DNA of 64,000 bases from assembly GCA_019426215.1 (NCBI GenBank), contig CM033393.1, forward strand, positions 21,640,591 to 21,704,590, in the 5' to 3' direction. The notes below the pieces were generated by a model, which saw nothing but the letters and a program-made list of their open reading frames with translations, was not told where the DNA came from and did not search any database. The DNA is from Buddleja alternifolia. Taxonomy: Eukaryota; Streptophyta; Magnoliopsida; Lamiales; Scrophulariaceae. Both the position numbers and the translations under genes were made by a program. Below are positions 34,546-45,761 of the stretch, one piece after another (positions within the stretch are counted from its first letter, which is position 1; the number at the start of each line of letters is the position of its first letter).

Positions 34546-34720
34546 CGTAAAGCTCGTCAGCTGCCTCAAAGTAAAAGCTCTTCAAGCCTCAAAGTAAAGT
34601 TTGTCAGCAGCCTCAAAGTAAAATCTCTTCAGCAGCCTCAAAGTAAAAGCTCTTCAACAACCTCAAAGTAAATCTCGTCAGCAGCCTCAAAGCAAAGCGC
34701 ATTAGCAGCCTCAAAGTAAT
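34546..34720 (+). repeat. Tandem repeat, seven units around CCTCAAAGTAAA
   Basis: Units of 22-27 bases, each ending in CCTCAAAG(T/C)AA, most with a CAGCAG or CAACAA stretch before it. They sit just upstream of the polypurine tract of the TR-GAG element. Confidence 0.88.
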
Positions 34721-34757
34721 TATACTCTCAAGACTTTGAAATTATTTCAAACTCTTA

Positions 34758-34773
34758 AGAGTAGGGGGACTTA
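34758..34773 (+). other. Polypurine tract of the TR-GAG element
   Basis: AGAGTAGGGGGACTT precedes the right LTR by a few bases, the usual Gypsy form. Confidence 0.8.
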
Positions 34774-34776
34774 TAA

Positions 34777-35313
34777 TGTGGATGTAAAATATCACTTCTC
34801 ACAAATTGGGTTCGGGATAATTGGGCCTCAAGAAAAGCTCATGAGCTACCTCAAAGAAGGCTTATGGGCTACTCTAAAGGCGAGCTGAAAATAAAGATTG
34901 AAGATAACAATGTGGAAACCTGATGAAGAAACTGATATAATAAGGAATGAAATCTTATCAAATATTTGGCCAAGAGTGTATCCACAAAATTAAGGGATTA
35001 TTTCCTCTTCCCTTCAACCACCAAAAGAGACCATCTTGGCTTGGAGAGGGGAGGAGATGGACGCCCATAGGGCTTATAAAAGAGGGAGTTGTACAATTTT
35101 TTTGTCATCTTTTGACTAATGTAAAATTCTAGAAATATTATATACTTTTTCCCTACAAAAATTAATGAAAGTCTTATCTTTATTCTTCTTTCTCTTCTTC
35201 CCTATTCTTCAAAAATCACGCTATATTAAATAAAGGTTGTTTTTACTTTATTATCATAAGTAGAATACTGATTGCATTTATTACATTTCTTGGTGTAATT
35301 TCGAACCACGTCA
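34777..35313 (+). repeat. 3' LTR of the TR-GAG element
   Basis: It starts TGTGGATG after the polypurine tract and ends CACGTCA. It differs from the left LTR by scattered substitutions and a short insertion near 35136, so the element is moderately old. Confidence 0.9.
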
Positions 35314-35532
35314 AATTCCCTTTTCAAAATGTCTTCGAGGGCTTCGTAAATTGTTAAAATCATCTATCTCTGAGGACATCTCCAACTGATAAATAAACAC
35401 AAACTTTGTGCAATTTTTGCACCATTTTAATATTGTACAGTAAACTGAGTAATTCAAACATAAAATAATATCTTATTCAAGATTGAAACAACCCAATCCA
35501 AAACGTTGGTTTACTTCAATCATTAATTTAAT

Positions 35533-36433
35533 GGCTAAATGCAAAATGCCCCCTTATCCCCTAAGTCAAATTTTGTAGCCATTTTTTTTTATAACTATTG
35601 AATTTGTTTTGTAAATTGTCCCTCTACCTTTTTGTATATATATATATGGCTTGATTTGAGACCAAAATTTCAACAATTTTTCACCAATCAACCAACAAAG
35701 TTCAGCCTTTTTTTTCCTTTAAAATATGTCTGTCGATTTTTTATTCATTTTTTCACATTTTGACGTTTTATCTCAATCTTCAAACATAATTTTTTCATCT
35801 GATTTTTTTTTTTAATTTCCTGTCAATTTTATTTTTTTCCACTCGATTTGTCATACATTTTTCACTGGATAATAATGCAAAAATAATATACATATAGTAA
35901 AAGATACATGATCTGATTTCCTTGCTAATATATTTTTTAATTAAATATTTACTATATAATAAAAAAATCAATATGACATCTGTCCATTTGAAATACTTAT
36001 TTTATTTATTAATTTTGGGCTAAAGTTGCAGCTAGCCAAGTGAAAGAATACATTGCTCTAAATATTTGTGTCCGCATAATTATTACTGATAATTAAATAT
36101 TTTTGCATTAATATCATTTTTGGATAAGAGGTATATACTCGATATTATATCTAAATATGTATTTAATTTGTTTGGGGTGAGAGGTATTTATGAGTAAATG
36201 TGTGTATCTAAATTTTCTTATTAATATTTTTTTTATAATGTCTTTTATTTGTAATTAAAAAACACTATAAAACAAAAAATATTACACTCTTACACATGGA
36301 GAGGGATAAAATTGGTACTCACCAAGCTATCTAATGCTAGCAAACGTAAGTTTGTCCGAGGGACCAATTTGGTATTAGGGGAGGGTATATGCGACAGTGA
36401 ATATAGTTCAAGTGGGCATTTTGTATTTAACCC
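35533..36433. mobile_element. Mutator-like non-autonomous element
   Basis: The left end GGCTAAATGCAAAATGCCC pairs with the right end, which reverse-complemented reads GGGTTAAATACAAAATGCCC. The flanks show an imperfect duplication TTAATTTAAT (35523-35532) and TTAATTAAT (36434-36442). The interior is AT-rich without frames. The ends resemble those of the elements at 29335 and 51824. Confidence 0.72.
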
Positions 36434-36934
36434 TTAATTAATGAAATAAAATAGAATCCTCAAGTGTACTTATAGTGAAAATTAAATACCAGTTGTTCTT
36501 CATTTGAAAAAATTTAAAAAGGTGCTAAGTAGTTTTTCAAGATAAAATCAAAAACCTTTTATCAAGACAAATTTACTTAGAAGTCACATTTTCTTACCTG
36601 CAAAAGAAATGTGATACATCTAAAGAGAATTTTTGATGATGTTGACAATAATTGAAGACAAAAATACTCAATTATACTTATAAAAATATTACAATATAAA
36701 GTATTTGCTAAATCTACTTCTTAAACAACACATATTAGTGAGGTTGACAGATTTATCTATATGGTTCTATTTTAAAGTTTAAAGCTGAAAGGGTTTATTT
36801 ACTTTTTATGATATTGCTATTTTTTCAATGAATATAATGTATTCATAGGGTTTATGATATATGAATTTTTTTTTAGATTATATGATATAATTGAAGGGGA
36901 AAAAAATGGAAAAAGAGATCATGGTATAATATCT
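36434..36934. other. AT-rich DNA, nothing recognised
   Basis: No frame, repeat boundary or RNA gene is visible between the Mutator-like element and the Copia fragment. Confidence 0.5.
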
Positions 36935-37667
36935 CAGTGAGCGCCGTCTGGAACACCACAGCTAAACGGTGTGTCTGAGCAGAGGGACTGAACCTTGATG
37001 GATATGCTTCGGTCCATGATGAGTTCCACAGACATGCCTCAGGTCCATAATGAATTCCACAGACCTGCCTTCATCATTCTGGGGTTATGCCTGGAACCTG
37101 CAGCACATCTATTGAACATATTACCTTCCAAGAGTGTGCCTAAGGTGCCATATGAGATGTGGCATGCCAAACAACCTTCATACAAGTACCTTAAAGTATG
37201 GGGGTGTGCTGCTTATGCTAAGCAGTTGATGGGTGATAAGTTGGATCCTCTAGATCCACTTTGTGTAAGTTTGTGGGGTATCCAAAAGAGTCTTTGGATA
37301 CTACTTCTACAGTGTCTCAGAACAGAAGGTATTCATTTTGAGACATGCTACCTTCTTAGAAAATGAATGCTTATGTCGATAAAGATGGTAGAACTATAGA
37401 ACTTGAAAAGATTCAAGAACCATAACTTCCCCAGTGCCAGCAGTTGAGCAAGATAACCCACAAACCAAAAGTACACATGTTCCTCTTTCGAGGAAATCTT
37501 TGAGGGTCTCGAGACAAACTAAGAGGTATGATCTCTTGCTGAAAAGAACAACGTGGGACTCCCCTTGGAGTAGGATCCAAAGTCATATGGGAAGGCGATG
37601 TCTGACATCGATTCGGGAAGGTGGCTAGAAACAATGGAGACTGAAATGGACTTCATGTACTCCAACA
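36935..37667 (+). pseudogene. Copia integrase-RT fragment
   Basis: It starts with a TPQLNGVSEQRD-like segment around the catalytic Glu. The helix MDMLRSMMSSTDMP and NILPSKSVPKVPYEMWHAKQPSYKYLKVWGC follow, then a linker with a stop near 37364. It ends in METEMDFMYSN, which in related elements begins RT. A 31-base direct duplication (37011-37039 and 37042-37070) sits in the integrase helix region. Both ends are truncated without LTRs. Confidence 0.8.
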
Positions 37668-37679
37668 TTACTCCAATGG

Positions 37680-38620
37680 GAGGAGAAAGTTAGGAAATTT
37701 TCAAATTCTAAATCTAAAAGGATCCTCCCAATCTTATGTCTATAAATACTAGATGTTTTTGTAGAGTTTTATACACGACTTAGATAACTTTTCAGATGAT
37801 TACTACATCACTTTTTATACACGAAATTTAGAGTTAGATTAGTGAAGACTTGGAGTCCAAGAATACATCTTTTGGAAGAGCAAGAAGACGAAGATCCGTA
37901 CCACCATAGGGAATTTTTCTTCTTTGTTCTTTACTTTTATGAATTCTTTAGTTAGTTTTTCCATTATGAGTAGCTAAATTTGTAGACTAAGGCCATGCTT
38001 AGGCAGAATTATGATTTTTGAGTTATAAAAGTATTATGAATGATTTATATTGCTTTGTGTTATAATCTTGTTCAAAATACTTCGTGTGTTTGGCCAACAT
38101 ATGTATTATTTTATGCTTAAATTATCTATTCGGGAGAAAGTAATTTAAGGTGCAAGATGGATTAATAATATCTTCTAAGTTAGTTGTACAATTTCAGATG
38201 CTGTTAGCCAGTTTTATCCGATCGAAATTCTATTCTTAATGCATGCAAGAGAGATTGCTACACCCAATCTAGCATAGGTTATCAACACAGAGGGATCGAA
38301 TTGATGATAATCTTAAGGAATTTTCCACCTTAGCAATATTTATCTGAAATACGAGAATATCTATATAATGATAATTGATTAATTTGTGTCAACTCATGTG
38401 TCTTAGTTGCTTTTTATCTATTGTTCTTCGCATATCTTTATTTCTTGTCTTAATCATAAGTTTATATTAATTTTGCAAGTTGCTTGATTTGATTTATCTT
38501 TTTTTTTCCTAAAACACAAGTCTATGTGGGTTCGATAATCCGGACTTATTGGTCCACTCTAATACTATGCACGATCAGTCCTCTTGCTGTATAAACACGT
38601 AGGGTTCTTCCGTGTCACAT
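37680..38620 (+). other. Probable remnant of a long LTR of another family
   Basis: The stretch has the texture of plant LTR or leader DNA, including a segment around 37940-37990 mentioning ATGAGTAGCTAAA and one around 38505-38580 with CTATGTGGGTTCGATAATCC, which I associate with Gypsy-type LTRs. I could not find a second copy or clear ends in this window, so the assignment is tentative. Confidence 0.3.
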
Positions 38621-38721
38621 ATGTATATATGTGTATGTGCATAGATTTGATTAATATTAATTTCCTGCCTAATCATGCACGTACAAATAGCATGTTATTT
38701 GGGATAATCTTCTGCCATCGC

Positions 38722-39245
38722 TATACATAGCAAATGTTTTGCACATCTATACTTCATTTACAAATGACTTTTATCTCAATATTTTTTTTCATCACGTTAT
38801 TCTATTTGAAAGATAACTTCATGCATATATGTATGTCTATGCATCTGTATCGACTATAAACACACAAATTAAAGATACATCAACATGTCAAAATTTGCCT
38901 AGCCCATTCTAGTATTTTTCATACATGTGAATGTATTATCATATAGATCTTGATGTTATTTTGTGTCGATAAGTATGTCGTTATACATAGCAAATGTTTT
39001 GCACATCTATACTTCATTTACAAATGACTTTTATCTCAATATTTTTTTTCATCACGTTATTCTATTTGAAAGATAACTTCATGCATATATGTATGTCTAT
39101 GCATCTGTATCGACTATAAACACACAAATTAAAGATACATCAACATGTCAAAATTTGCCTAGCCCATTCTAGTATTTTTCATACATGTGAATGTATTATC
39201 ATATAGATCTTGATGTTATTTTGTGTCGATAAGTATGTCGTTATA
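38722..39245. repeat. Perfect 270-base tandem duplication
   Basis: The block starting TATACATAGCAAATG at 38722 recurs at 38992 and appears identical base for base until about 39245. It is AT-rich and without a frame. Identity suggests a very recent duplication or an assembly artefact. Confidence 0.93.
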
Positions 39246-39312
39246 AAGATAATATTTTATGTAATTGCTTGATTGTTATCTATCTTTTCTTATACTTTGA
39301 TGATAGTATTAT

Positions 39313-40400
39313 AATCTTGCAAAACTTGACTTTGTGGCTCTTGACATTACGGGGAAGAAATATCTATCTTTGGTGTTAGATGTTGAAATTCATCTAGATG
39401 CAAATGATTATGCTCCATTCCCTGAAGTGAATATAGCAACACATAACCATTTTAATCATGAACAAAAACGAGGACATGGATACGAACAATGACATCGTGG
39501 TGGATATTCAAAGAACACATTTTCTCACTAGAAGTGGAAAATAATGAAGAAAAAAATGGTGGTGGCCAAAATAGCAAATAGGTGGAAAATTTATGCTATC
39601 GTTGTGGCGGTAAAGGTCATTGGTCACGTACCTATTGTATGCCAAAGCATCTTGTTGACCTTTACCAAGAATTTCTAAAAAGCAAAGGAAAGAAAATTGA
39701 AATAAATATCAATTTTAAAGATGATGATTCTAATCATGGCCATTTTGATGACACTCATTTGAATGTTGTGGATTCCTTTGTTGATCCAGATGAAAAAAAT
39801 TAATCACTTGATTAGAGATCAAAGTGTTCAAAAATGAGTTTCTTAAGTCTTATTCTTGTGATTTTTCAAAATAAATGTTTAAGTGTGTTGTTTTCTTTTT
39901 AAAACCTTTTAAGATCAATAAGAAAAATTATTCAAAATATTTTTTTTTCTCATATTAAATAATATTTTTGGGTATTGATTTATTTCCTTTTATGTTTCAA
40001 TAAAAAAATGAGTATTTACTCTATCAACAGTAACATCAATAATGAAGATATGTGTCTCGCTGATAGTGTAACAACTCACACCATCCTCAAGAATAAAAAA
40101 TACTTTTCTTGTTTAGTAATACAAGAAGCCAATATTAGTACTATAGTAGTACAAAGTTAATTGAAGGCTCTGGCATAGCTAATATATTGTTACCTGGAGG
40201 AATACAATTTTATATTGATGAAGCATTATATTCTACTATCTTAGAGAAATTTATTAAGCTTCAAAGATATCCGCCGAAATGGATATTATATTGAGACAAC
40301 AAGTGATGGCAATATTGAGTATCTTCACATCACTAATACAATATCTGATAACAAATATATATTGAAAAAGTTACCTGGAGTTACCTCCGGTTTGTACTAC
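39313..40400 (+). pseudogene. Copia gag, zinc knuckle, protease (copy 4)
   Basis: The gag start (about 39316-39420) reads LAKLDFVALDITGKKYLS in a frame without its ATG, then most of gag is deleted. The zinc knuckle CYRCGGKGHWSRTYC is at about 39593-39637; the spacing before the last Cys is one residue longer than the usual CX2CX4HX4C. The protease region from about 40049 reads CLADSVTTHTIL: the Asp is kept but the residues after it differ from the usual DSATTH. The frame ends at 40160 and is decayed up to the solo LTR. Confidence 0.8.
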
Positions 40401-40407
40401 ATGTATA

Positions 40408-42040
40408 TGTTAGGAATCCATCGGAGTGAAAAACGCAGCGGGAGAAAAAATTTGGATTCCTAAAGGTGAATCACTTTAACGGGATTCGATGATTTTAAAT
40501 GGTTTTCAAAAACCAAACGAAATTGATTTACCTTATCAATTTCATAATCAGATTTCGCGTAACAGCAACTCCTTGAGCTCCTGTCTCTAAAGATTCACGC
40601 GAAATGAGTCTTCCAAAGATCTCCAAAAACTCCCTTTTCGAATGTGGTGGACGGCTAGGGCGAGTTTTAGGTAATAGGATTCCTTCTTCCTTTTGTGTGT
40701 TATGCAACTAGGGTTACAATGACTTGTTAGCATTAGAGTTACCTTATAACTCTAATGACTTAACAAACAAATCGGAGTCTCCTAGGACTCTATGGTGGCT
40801 GCCCCTAGGGCTCCCTTTTGGACGTGGGTGGGCTTTAAGTTGGCCCATTCAACTTAGCCCACCTTTTAATGTATATTTAATTTAAATCCCATTTAAATCT
40901 AATATACATTAATTAATTAATTAATTCTATTTAATTAATTTCCCAATTAAATAATTTAATTTAATCTAATTAAATTAAGTATTTAATTCATTGATTTAAC
41001 CAATAAATCAATGCGTCCAATTAATTATATCTTTCTAAAAGATTAACACAAAAAGACATCATGTTCGTTTCTTATAGCGCGACTCTTTAGGTTCGTCTCA
41101 ATTGGCAATGAGAGGAATTACCAAAGGATGTGAGTGTCACCTAGCCAGTCTCGTGGACTCACATCGTAACCCAATTGATTACAAAATGAATGAATCATTT
41201 ACGAACCTCTGGACCATAAATACTATATGTGTATAAGCCCTTCACTGATGTATCCCGATCAAGTGAGAGTCATGGTTTATGTCAAACTCACTAAACTTGA
41301 TACTGTGCATTTAATCATAGCATGATGAAATTACCAAACTACCCTCCATGTCCCACGTGAGTTAGTTTCATTGCTTTAGCCAAAAACTTATAATTTCATA
41401 TGCCTATGATCGCACAGGATACTTTCTCATTTACTATCGAGACAGTGAATTCCATCTTGGCGATCACTGAACAAGTGCTACTTGACTCATTGAGATCGCA
41501 CTTCGAGATCGGCCCCACCAAAAGGTGAGTTGGGCCTAATTCCTCTAGTAACAGATTCAATAATAAAAGTACATTGATCATTAACCCTCAGGTTTAAGGC
41601 TCACGCATACTATTATGGTCAGTAATCCAATCATTGACAATCACTGAGTAAATATCCATGTGATCGGATTATTGCAAGCTGTGTTTGAATATATCAATTC
41701 CATTGATGTATTTATGACACGTGTTCTCACTATCCAATAGTGTTCGACTGACACTCTTTGTCAGAGCATGTGTCATACAAGTCGAATCTTAATGCCCAAT
41801 TAAGATTCCTTGACTTGCGAACCCTTTTAAGTGATTAGGAATAAGACTCTCCCCGTGCCACTTCTTTATTCCATAAAGGGAGAAGAGTCAACCTCGATAC
41901 ACAAGGACTGTTACTGATATCATGAAGTTTTACATGAACATAATAATAATTGCGTCTATTAATTATCAGTTTGTACAACATAATTGAATACCCTATACAA
42001 TCTATTTCTCCTCATTGGCATCTAGGGCATATACCTAACA
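40408..42040 (-). repeat. Solo LTR, family A, nested in copy 4
   Basis: On the minus strand it runs from TGTTAGGTATATGCCC (42040) to GGATTCCTAACA (40408), 1633 bases, and matches the copy 5 LTR (55535-57184) closely. The flanking five bases are GTATA and ATATA, a target duplication with one difference. The pre-integrase coding sequence of copy 4 continues across the insertion site. It carries the conserved U3 block at 41079-41094. Confidence 0.93.
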
Positions 42041-43090
42041 ATATATATCTTCTATTGAAACACATGTTATCATAAACCAGAAGTTTGCGAATCAAAATAA
42101 GTTTGTTGTTTGGCATGACCGGTTGGGCCCTCACGAATCAATTATGATGCGAAAAATAATTGAGAATTCATGTGATCATCCATTAAAGAGCCAGTAGATC
42201 CTTCAATCCAATGATTTCTCATGTGCTACTTGTTCTCAAGGAAAGTTTATTACTCGACCAACAACAACAAAGATAGGAAGTAAATCTCTTATGTTTTTGG
42301 AACGTATTCAAGGCGATATTTCTGGATCAATACACCTGGCGTGTGTACCATTTAGATAATTTATAGTTTTAATTGATGCATCAATAAGATGGTCACATAT
42401 GTCTTTGCTTGCTCAATTGATTAGACTACAGACACATTTTCTTGATTATAGAATTAAGAATATACGTCTTGATAATGCGGGTGAATTTACTTCTAAAACG
42501 TTTAATGACTATTTATGTATATTGGAATTGATGTTAAACATCCTGTAGCACATGTTCATACACAAAATAGTTTAGTAGAATCATTTATTAAGCATCTGCA
42601 GTTAATTGCAAGACATTTACTTATGAGATCGAAGCTTCCTATTTCTTGTTGGGGACATGCTATTTTTCATGCATCAGCGCTTATTTTCATAAGGCCAACA
42701 AGTTATCATAAGTATTCCCCATTGCAACTGGTTTTTGGTCAGGAACTAAATATTTTCAATTAAATTTTTTTTGATGTGCGATATATTTTCCAATTGCTCC
42801 ACCACAACGCACAAAGATGGGTCCTTAACGGAAGTTGGGAATTTATGTTGGATCTGAGTCTCCATCTATAATAAAGTATCTAGAGCTATTGACTGGAGAC
42901 TTATTCACAGCTCGGATTGCAGATTGTCATTTTGATGAATCGTATTTTCCAACATTAGGGGAAGGCAATGAGCAGCTTGAAAAAAGAATTAGTTGGAATG
43001 AATTACATTTATCTCATTTTAATCCTCGTACAAAACAATGTGAACTGGAAGTTCAAAAGATAATTCATTTGCAAGGTTTAGCTAACTAAC
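42041..43090 (+). pseudogene. Copia integrase (copy 4)
   Basis: It begins with the WHDRLG pre-integrase motif (about 42112) and a CATCSQGKF zinc-ligand segment (about 42225). The core follows: a GDISGS segment with the first Asp, LDNAGEFTS with the second Asp, and HTQNSLVESFIKHLQ with the catalytic Glu position retained. Then PISCWGHAIFHAS and a SPLQLVFGQ segment. Stops at about 42357 and 42762 and frame changes break it. Confidence 0.82.
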
Positions 43091-44115
43091 TGCCAGACGC
43101 ATTTACTAACCTAAAGAGAGTGACTAAGTCACATATATCAGCTGCTAATACTCCAATAAGAATTGATGTCCCTATTGGACAAAGTAATATTTCAAATGAG
43201 TTTAAAGTACGCCTGAAACGTGGTAGACCTGTCGGTTCCAAAGATAGCAGACCTCGAAAAAGAAAAGGAACTATGAATAAAAATAGTCTAATCAAGGATA
43301 AAATAACTCCAGAAGAGTTCCCAGTCATAACTAATATTACGGTTCCAGCAGAACCTCAGGTACCTGAAAATTATGAAAATGATGAGATCTCAATAGATTA
43401 TGCTATGAACGGGATATAATGGAATCAAAATGAAGACAACGTTGACGATATTATTGTATATACTGTAACGCTAAATGTGATGAATGATAATGAGGATCAA
43501 GAACCGAAGTCTGTTAATGAATGCAAACAGAGAAATGATTGGTCAAAATAGAAAGAACAATTGAGGCAGAGTTAAACTCGTTTGCAAAATAAAAAGGTTT
43601 TGGACTTGTAGTCCATACACCTAAAGATGCAAATTCAGTAGGATACAAATGGGTGTTTGTGTGAAATCGAAATGAGAAAAGTGAAATTATAAGATACAAG
43701 GCACATCTTGTTACCTAAGTGTTTTCGCAAAGACCTGACATAGATTATGATGAGACATAATCTTTTGTGGTGGATGCAAATACTTTTTCGATTTTTAATT
43801 AGTCTAGCAGTGCACGAAAAAACTCGATTTGCATTTAATGGACGTTGCTACAGCCTCTTTGTATGGCTCGCTTGATAAGGATAACTCTTTGTATGGATTG
43901 AAACAATCTGGACAAATGTGGTATAATCATCTCAGTGAATATCTGAAGAAGGGAGGATATAAAAATTATCCAATTTGCCCATGTATTTTCATGAAAAAAT
44001 CTGGAAACGAGTTTGTTATCATTTCTGTTTATGTTGACGATTTAAATATCATTAGAACTCCTGAAGAGCTTCCAAAAGCTGTAAATTGCTTAAAAAAGAA
44101 TTTGAGATGAAGATC
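43091..44115 (+). pseudogene. Copia linker and reverse transcriptase (copy 4)
   Basis: A basic linker (KRGRPVGSKDSRPRKRKGT, about 43216-43275) is typical of the integrase-RT junction in this lineage. RT starts near 43540, loses part of the fingers and palm by deletion near 43850-43880, and then reads SLYGLKQSGQMWYNHLSEYL and an intact YVDD active site at about 44029-44040. It ends after KNLR at 44110. Confidence 0.82.
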
Positions 44116-44700
44116 TAGGAAGAATTGCTTAAGCATGTACTTCGTTACCTTAGACGTACGATGGATATGTGTTTCTTTTATTCAAATAAACCCAAGTCAG
44201 ATTTGATTGGATATGCAGATGTTGGATATCTATCTGATCCTCATAATGGTCGCTCGCAAAAGGGCTATTTGTTTACATGTGACGGAACATCCATTTCGTG
44301 GCGATCTATGAAGCAAACCATAACAACCACATCATCTAATCATACAGAAATCCTAGCTATTCATGAGGTACGTCAAGATGTGTTTGGTTAAGATATCTAA
44401 TTCAACACATTCAAGGGACTTGTGGTTTATCTTCTGGAAAAATGATCCCGACGATCTTATATGAAGATAATTCTGCATGTATCGCGCAATTGAAGGGTAC
44501 ATCAAAGGAGATAGAACAAAACATATTCCACCAAAGGTTTTTTTTCACTCATGATCTTTCAAAAGAATGGTGATATCAGTGTTCAACAAATTTGTTCAAA
44601 TGATAACCTAGCAGATTTGTTCACCAAGGCACTTCCTACTGCAACATTTGAAAAGCTAGTGTATAATATTGAAGCTCGTCGACTCAAAGATCTTGACTGA
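44116..44700 (+). pseudogene. Copia RNase H (copy 4)
   Basis: The segment contains LKHVLRYLRRTMDM, GYADVGYLSDPHNGRSQKGY (the RNase H Asp region), SISWRSMKQTITTTSSNHTE and, after a stop near 44390, LYEDNSACIAQLKG. The C-terminal segment to about 44700 is in a broken frame. Confidence 0.82.
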
Positions 44701-44937
44701 TATTGTCATAAGGGAAGTTAATGTGCACTACACTCTTTTTCCCTTAATCAAGATTTTATCCCATTGGATTTTCCTTGTAAGGTTTTTAATGAGACAATAT
44801 CTCATTGCGTATTAAAAGAATATTGTACTCTTTTCCCTGCACTAGGTTTTATCCCACAGGGTTATTCCTATTAAGGTATCAATGAGGCATATTCCTAGTA
44901 AGATTTCACCGAGACATATTCTTAAGTTATGTATATC

Positions 44938-45245
44938 CAAGGGGGAGTGTTATAAACAAATTATAGGTGGATATCCATATAACTCCAAGTCTCTTCATCT
45001 CTATGTAACTCCAAGTCCTTTTACCTTTCATCATGAATATAATTCATTATCATTTATCTTCAAATATTTATCTTCCTCATGTAATCAACCTTTGAGATTT
45101 TTATAATTATTGTCTTATGCCTGTAAATAGGACATGCGATTGTATTGTTTGAGTACACCAAATGAAATAAAGAATTCTCACAATGTCTTATTCTATTGTG
45201 TCTCTACTTTATAATATTTTGGTATTTTGGGGTTATTTCATAATA
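44938..45245 (+). repeat. Polypurine tract and short 3' LTR of copy 4
   Basis: CCAAGGGGGAG (44938-44947) is directly followed by TGTTATAAAC at 44948, the usual end of internal DNA and start of the LTR. The right end, near 45245, is estimated because no second LTR copy is available for comparison. Confidence 0.65.
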
Positions 45246-45338
45246 GGAACATAAGGCGACAAAAAGGCGCAACCATAGCACCATAGTCTGATCAATTGAG
45301 ATAATATACGTCGTCTTTATGAACTAAACAGTTCACAC

Positions 45339-45346
45339 TATAAATA
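45339..45346 (+). promoter_or_regulatory. Candidate TATA box of the split gene
   Basis: TATAAATA lies 113 bases upstream of the last base before the first ATG of the gene at 45459 and about 270 upstream of the preferred start, with no transposon in between. That is a usual distance for a plant promoter with a short leader. Confidence 0.5.
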
Positions 45347-45458
45347 ATTTTGTATAATTACACGAAAAGATAAACAAGAAGAAGAAGACGACGACATTTA
45401 TTTAGCCACGATATCGTTAACAAGAAGGCCCAAGAAGAATTCATAGTTGGAGGGAGGC

Positions 45459-45730
45459 ATGAGAGATTTCGAGGTAAAAATTGAATTTCTACGAGTATTT
45501 AGTATTCGCTCGCTTTCAATATCTCCCCCCGCGTTTGTGATATGAATTGCAATCGACTGCGATTAATTTGTTTTGAATTTCTCATCCCCATCTTTCCAGT
45601 AGATAAAATTGAAATTAAGATGAAAATGGAGGATCAACTCGCATCAAAATTTCATAAACTGTCCATAAGTTTTGAAGAAGCATCTTCAGGTTTTCGTTGT
45701 GGTGCTTTGTTTTTGGGATTAGCAGGGAAG

Positions 45731-45761
<31 letters not shown>

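Larger units (their letters stand above)
30716..35313 (+). mobile_element. Gypsy-derived TR-GAG retrotransposon (gag only)
   Basis: Two LTRs of 527 and 537 bases flank 3.5 kb holding a primer site, one decayed gag and tandem repeats, but no protease, RT or integrase trace. This matches the terminal-repeat-with-GAG class of non-autonomous plant elements, which depend on an autonomous Gypsy partner for reverse transcription. The polypurine tract is of Gypsy type. No target duplication was found at the ends I assign. Confidence 0.87.
39313..45245 (+). mobile_element. Degenerate Copia retrotransposon of another lineage (copy 4)
   Basis: Plus-strand order: gag remnant, zinc knuckle, protease, [solo LTR], pre-integrase, integrase, RT, RNase H, polypurine tract, short 3' LTR. 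The wording differs from family A: the gag zinc-knuckle region ends in a PKHLVDLYQ motif, the protease region reads CLADSVTTHTIL, and the LTR is only about 300 bases. The 5' LTR was not found. Numerous stops and deletions are present. Confidence 0.87.

Noticed and set aside
37680..38620. Possible complete LTR of a Gypsy element
   Set aside because: No second copy, primer site or target duplication was found in the window, so it is listed only as a tentative remnant.
45459..45473. ATG giving MRDFE as the true start of the split gene
   Set aside because: Joining to the exon 2 acceptor at 45600 gives an immediate stop, so it is more likely a very short upstream frame unless another acceptor is used.
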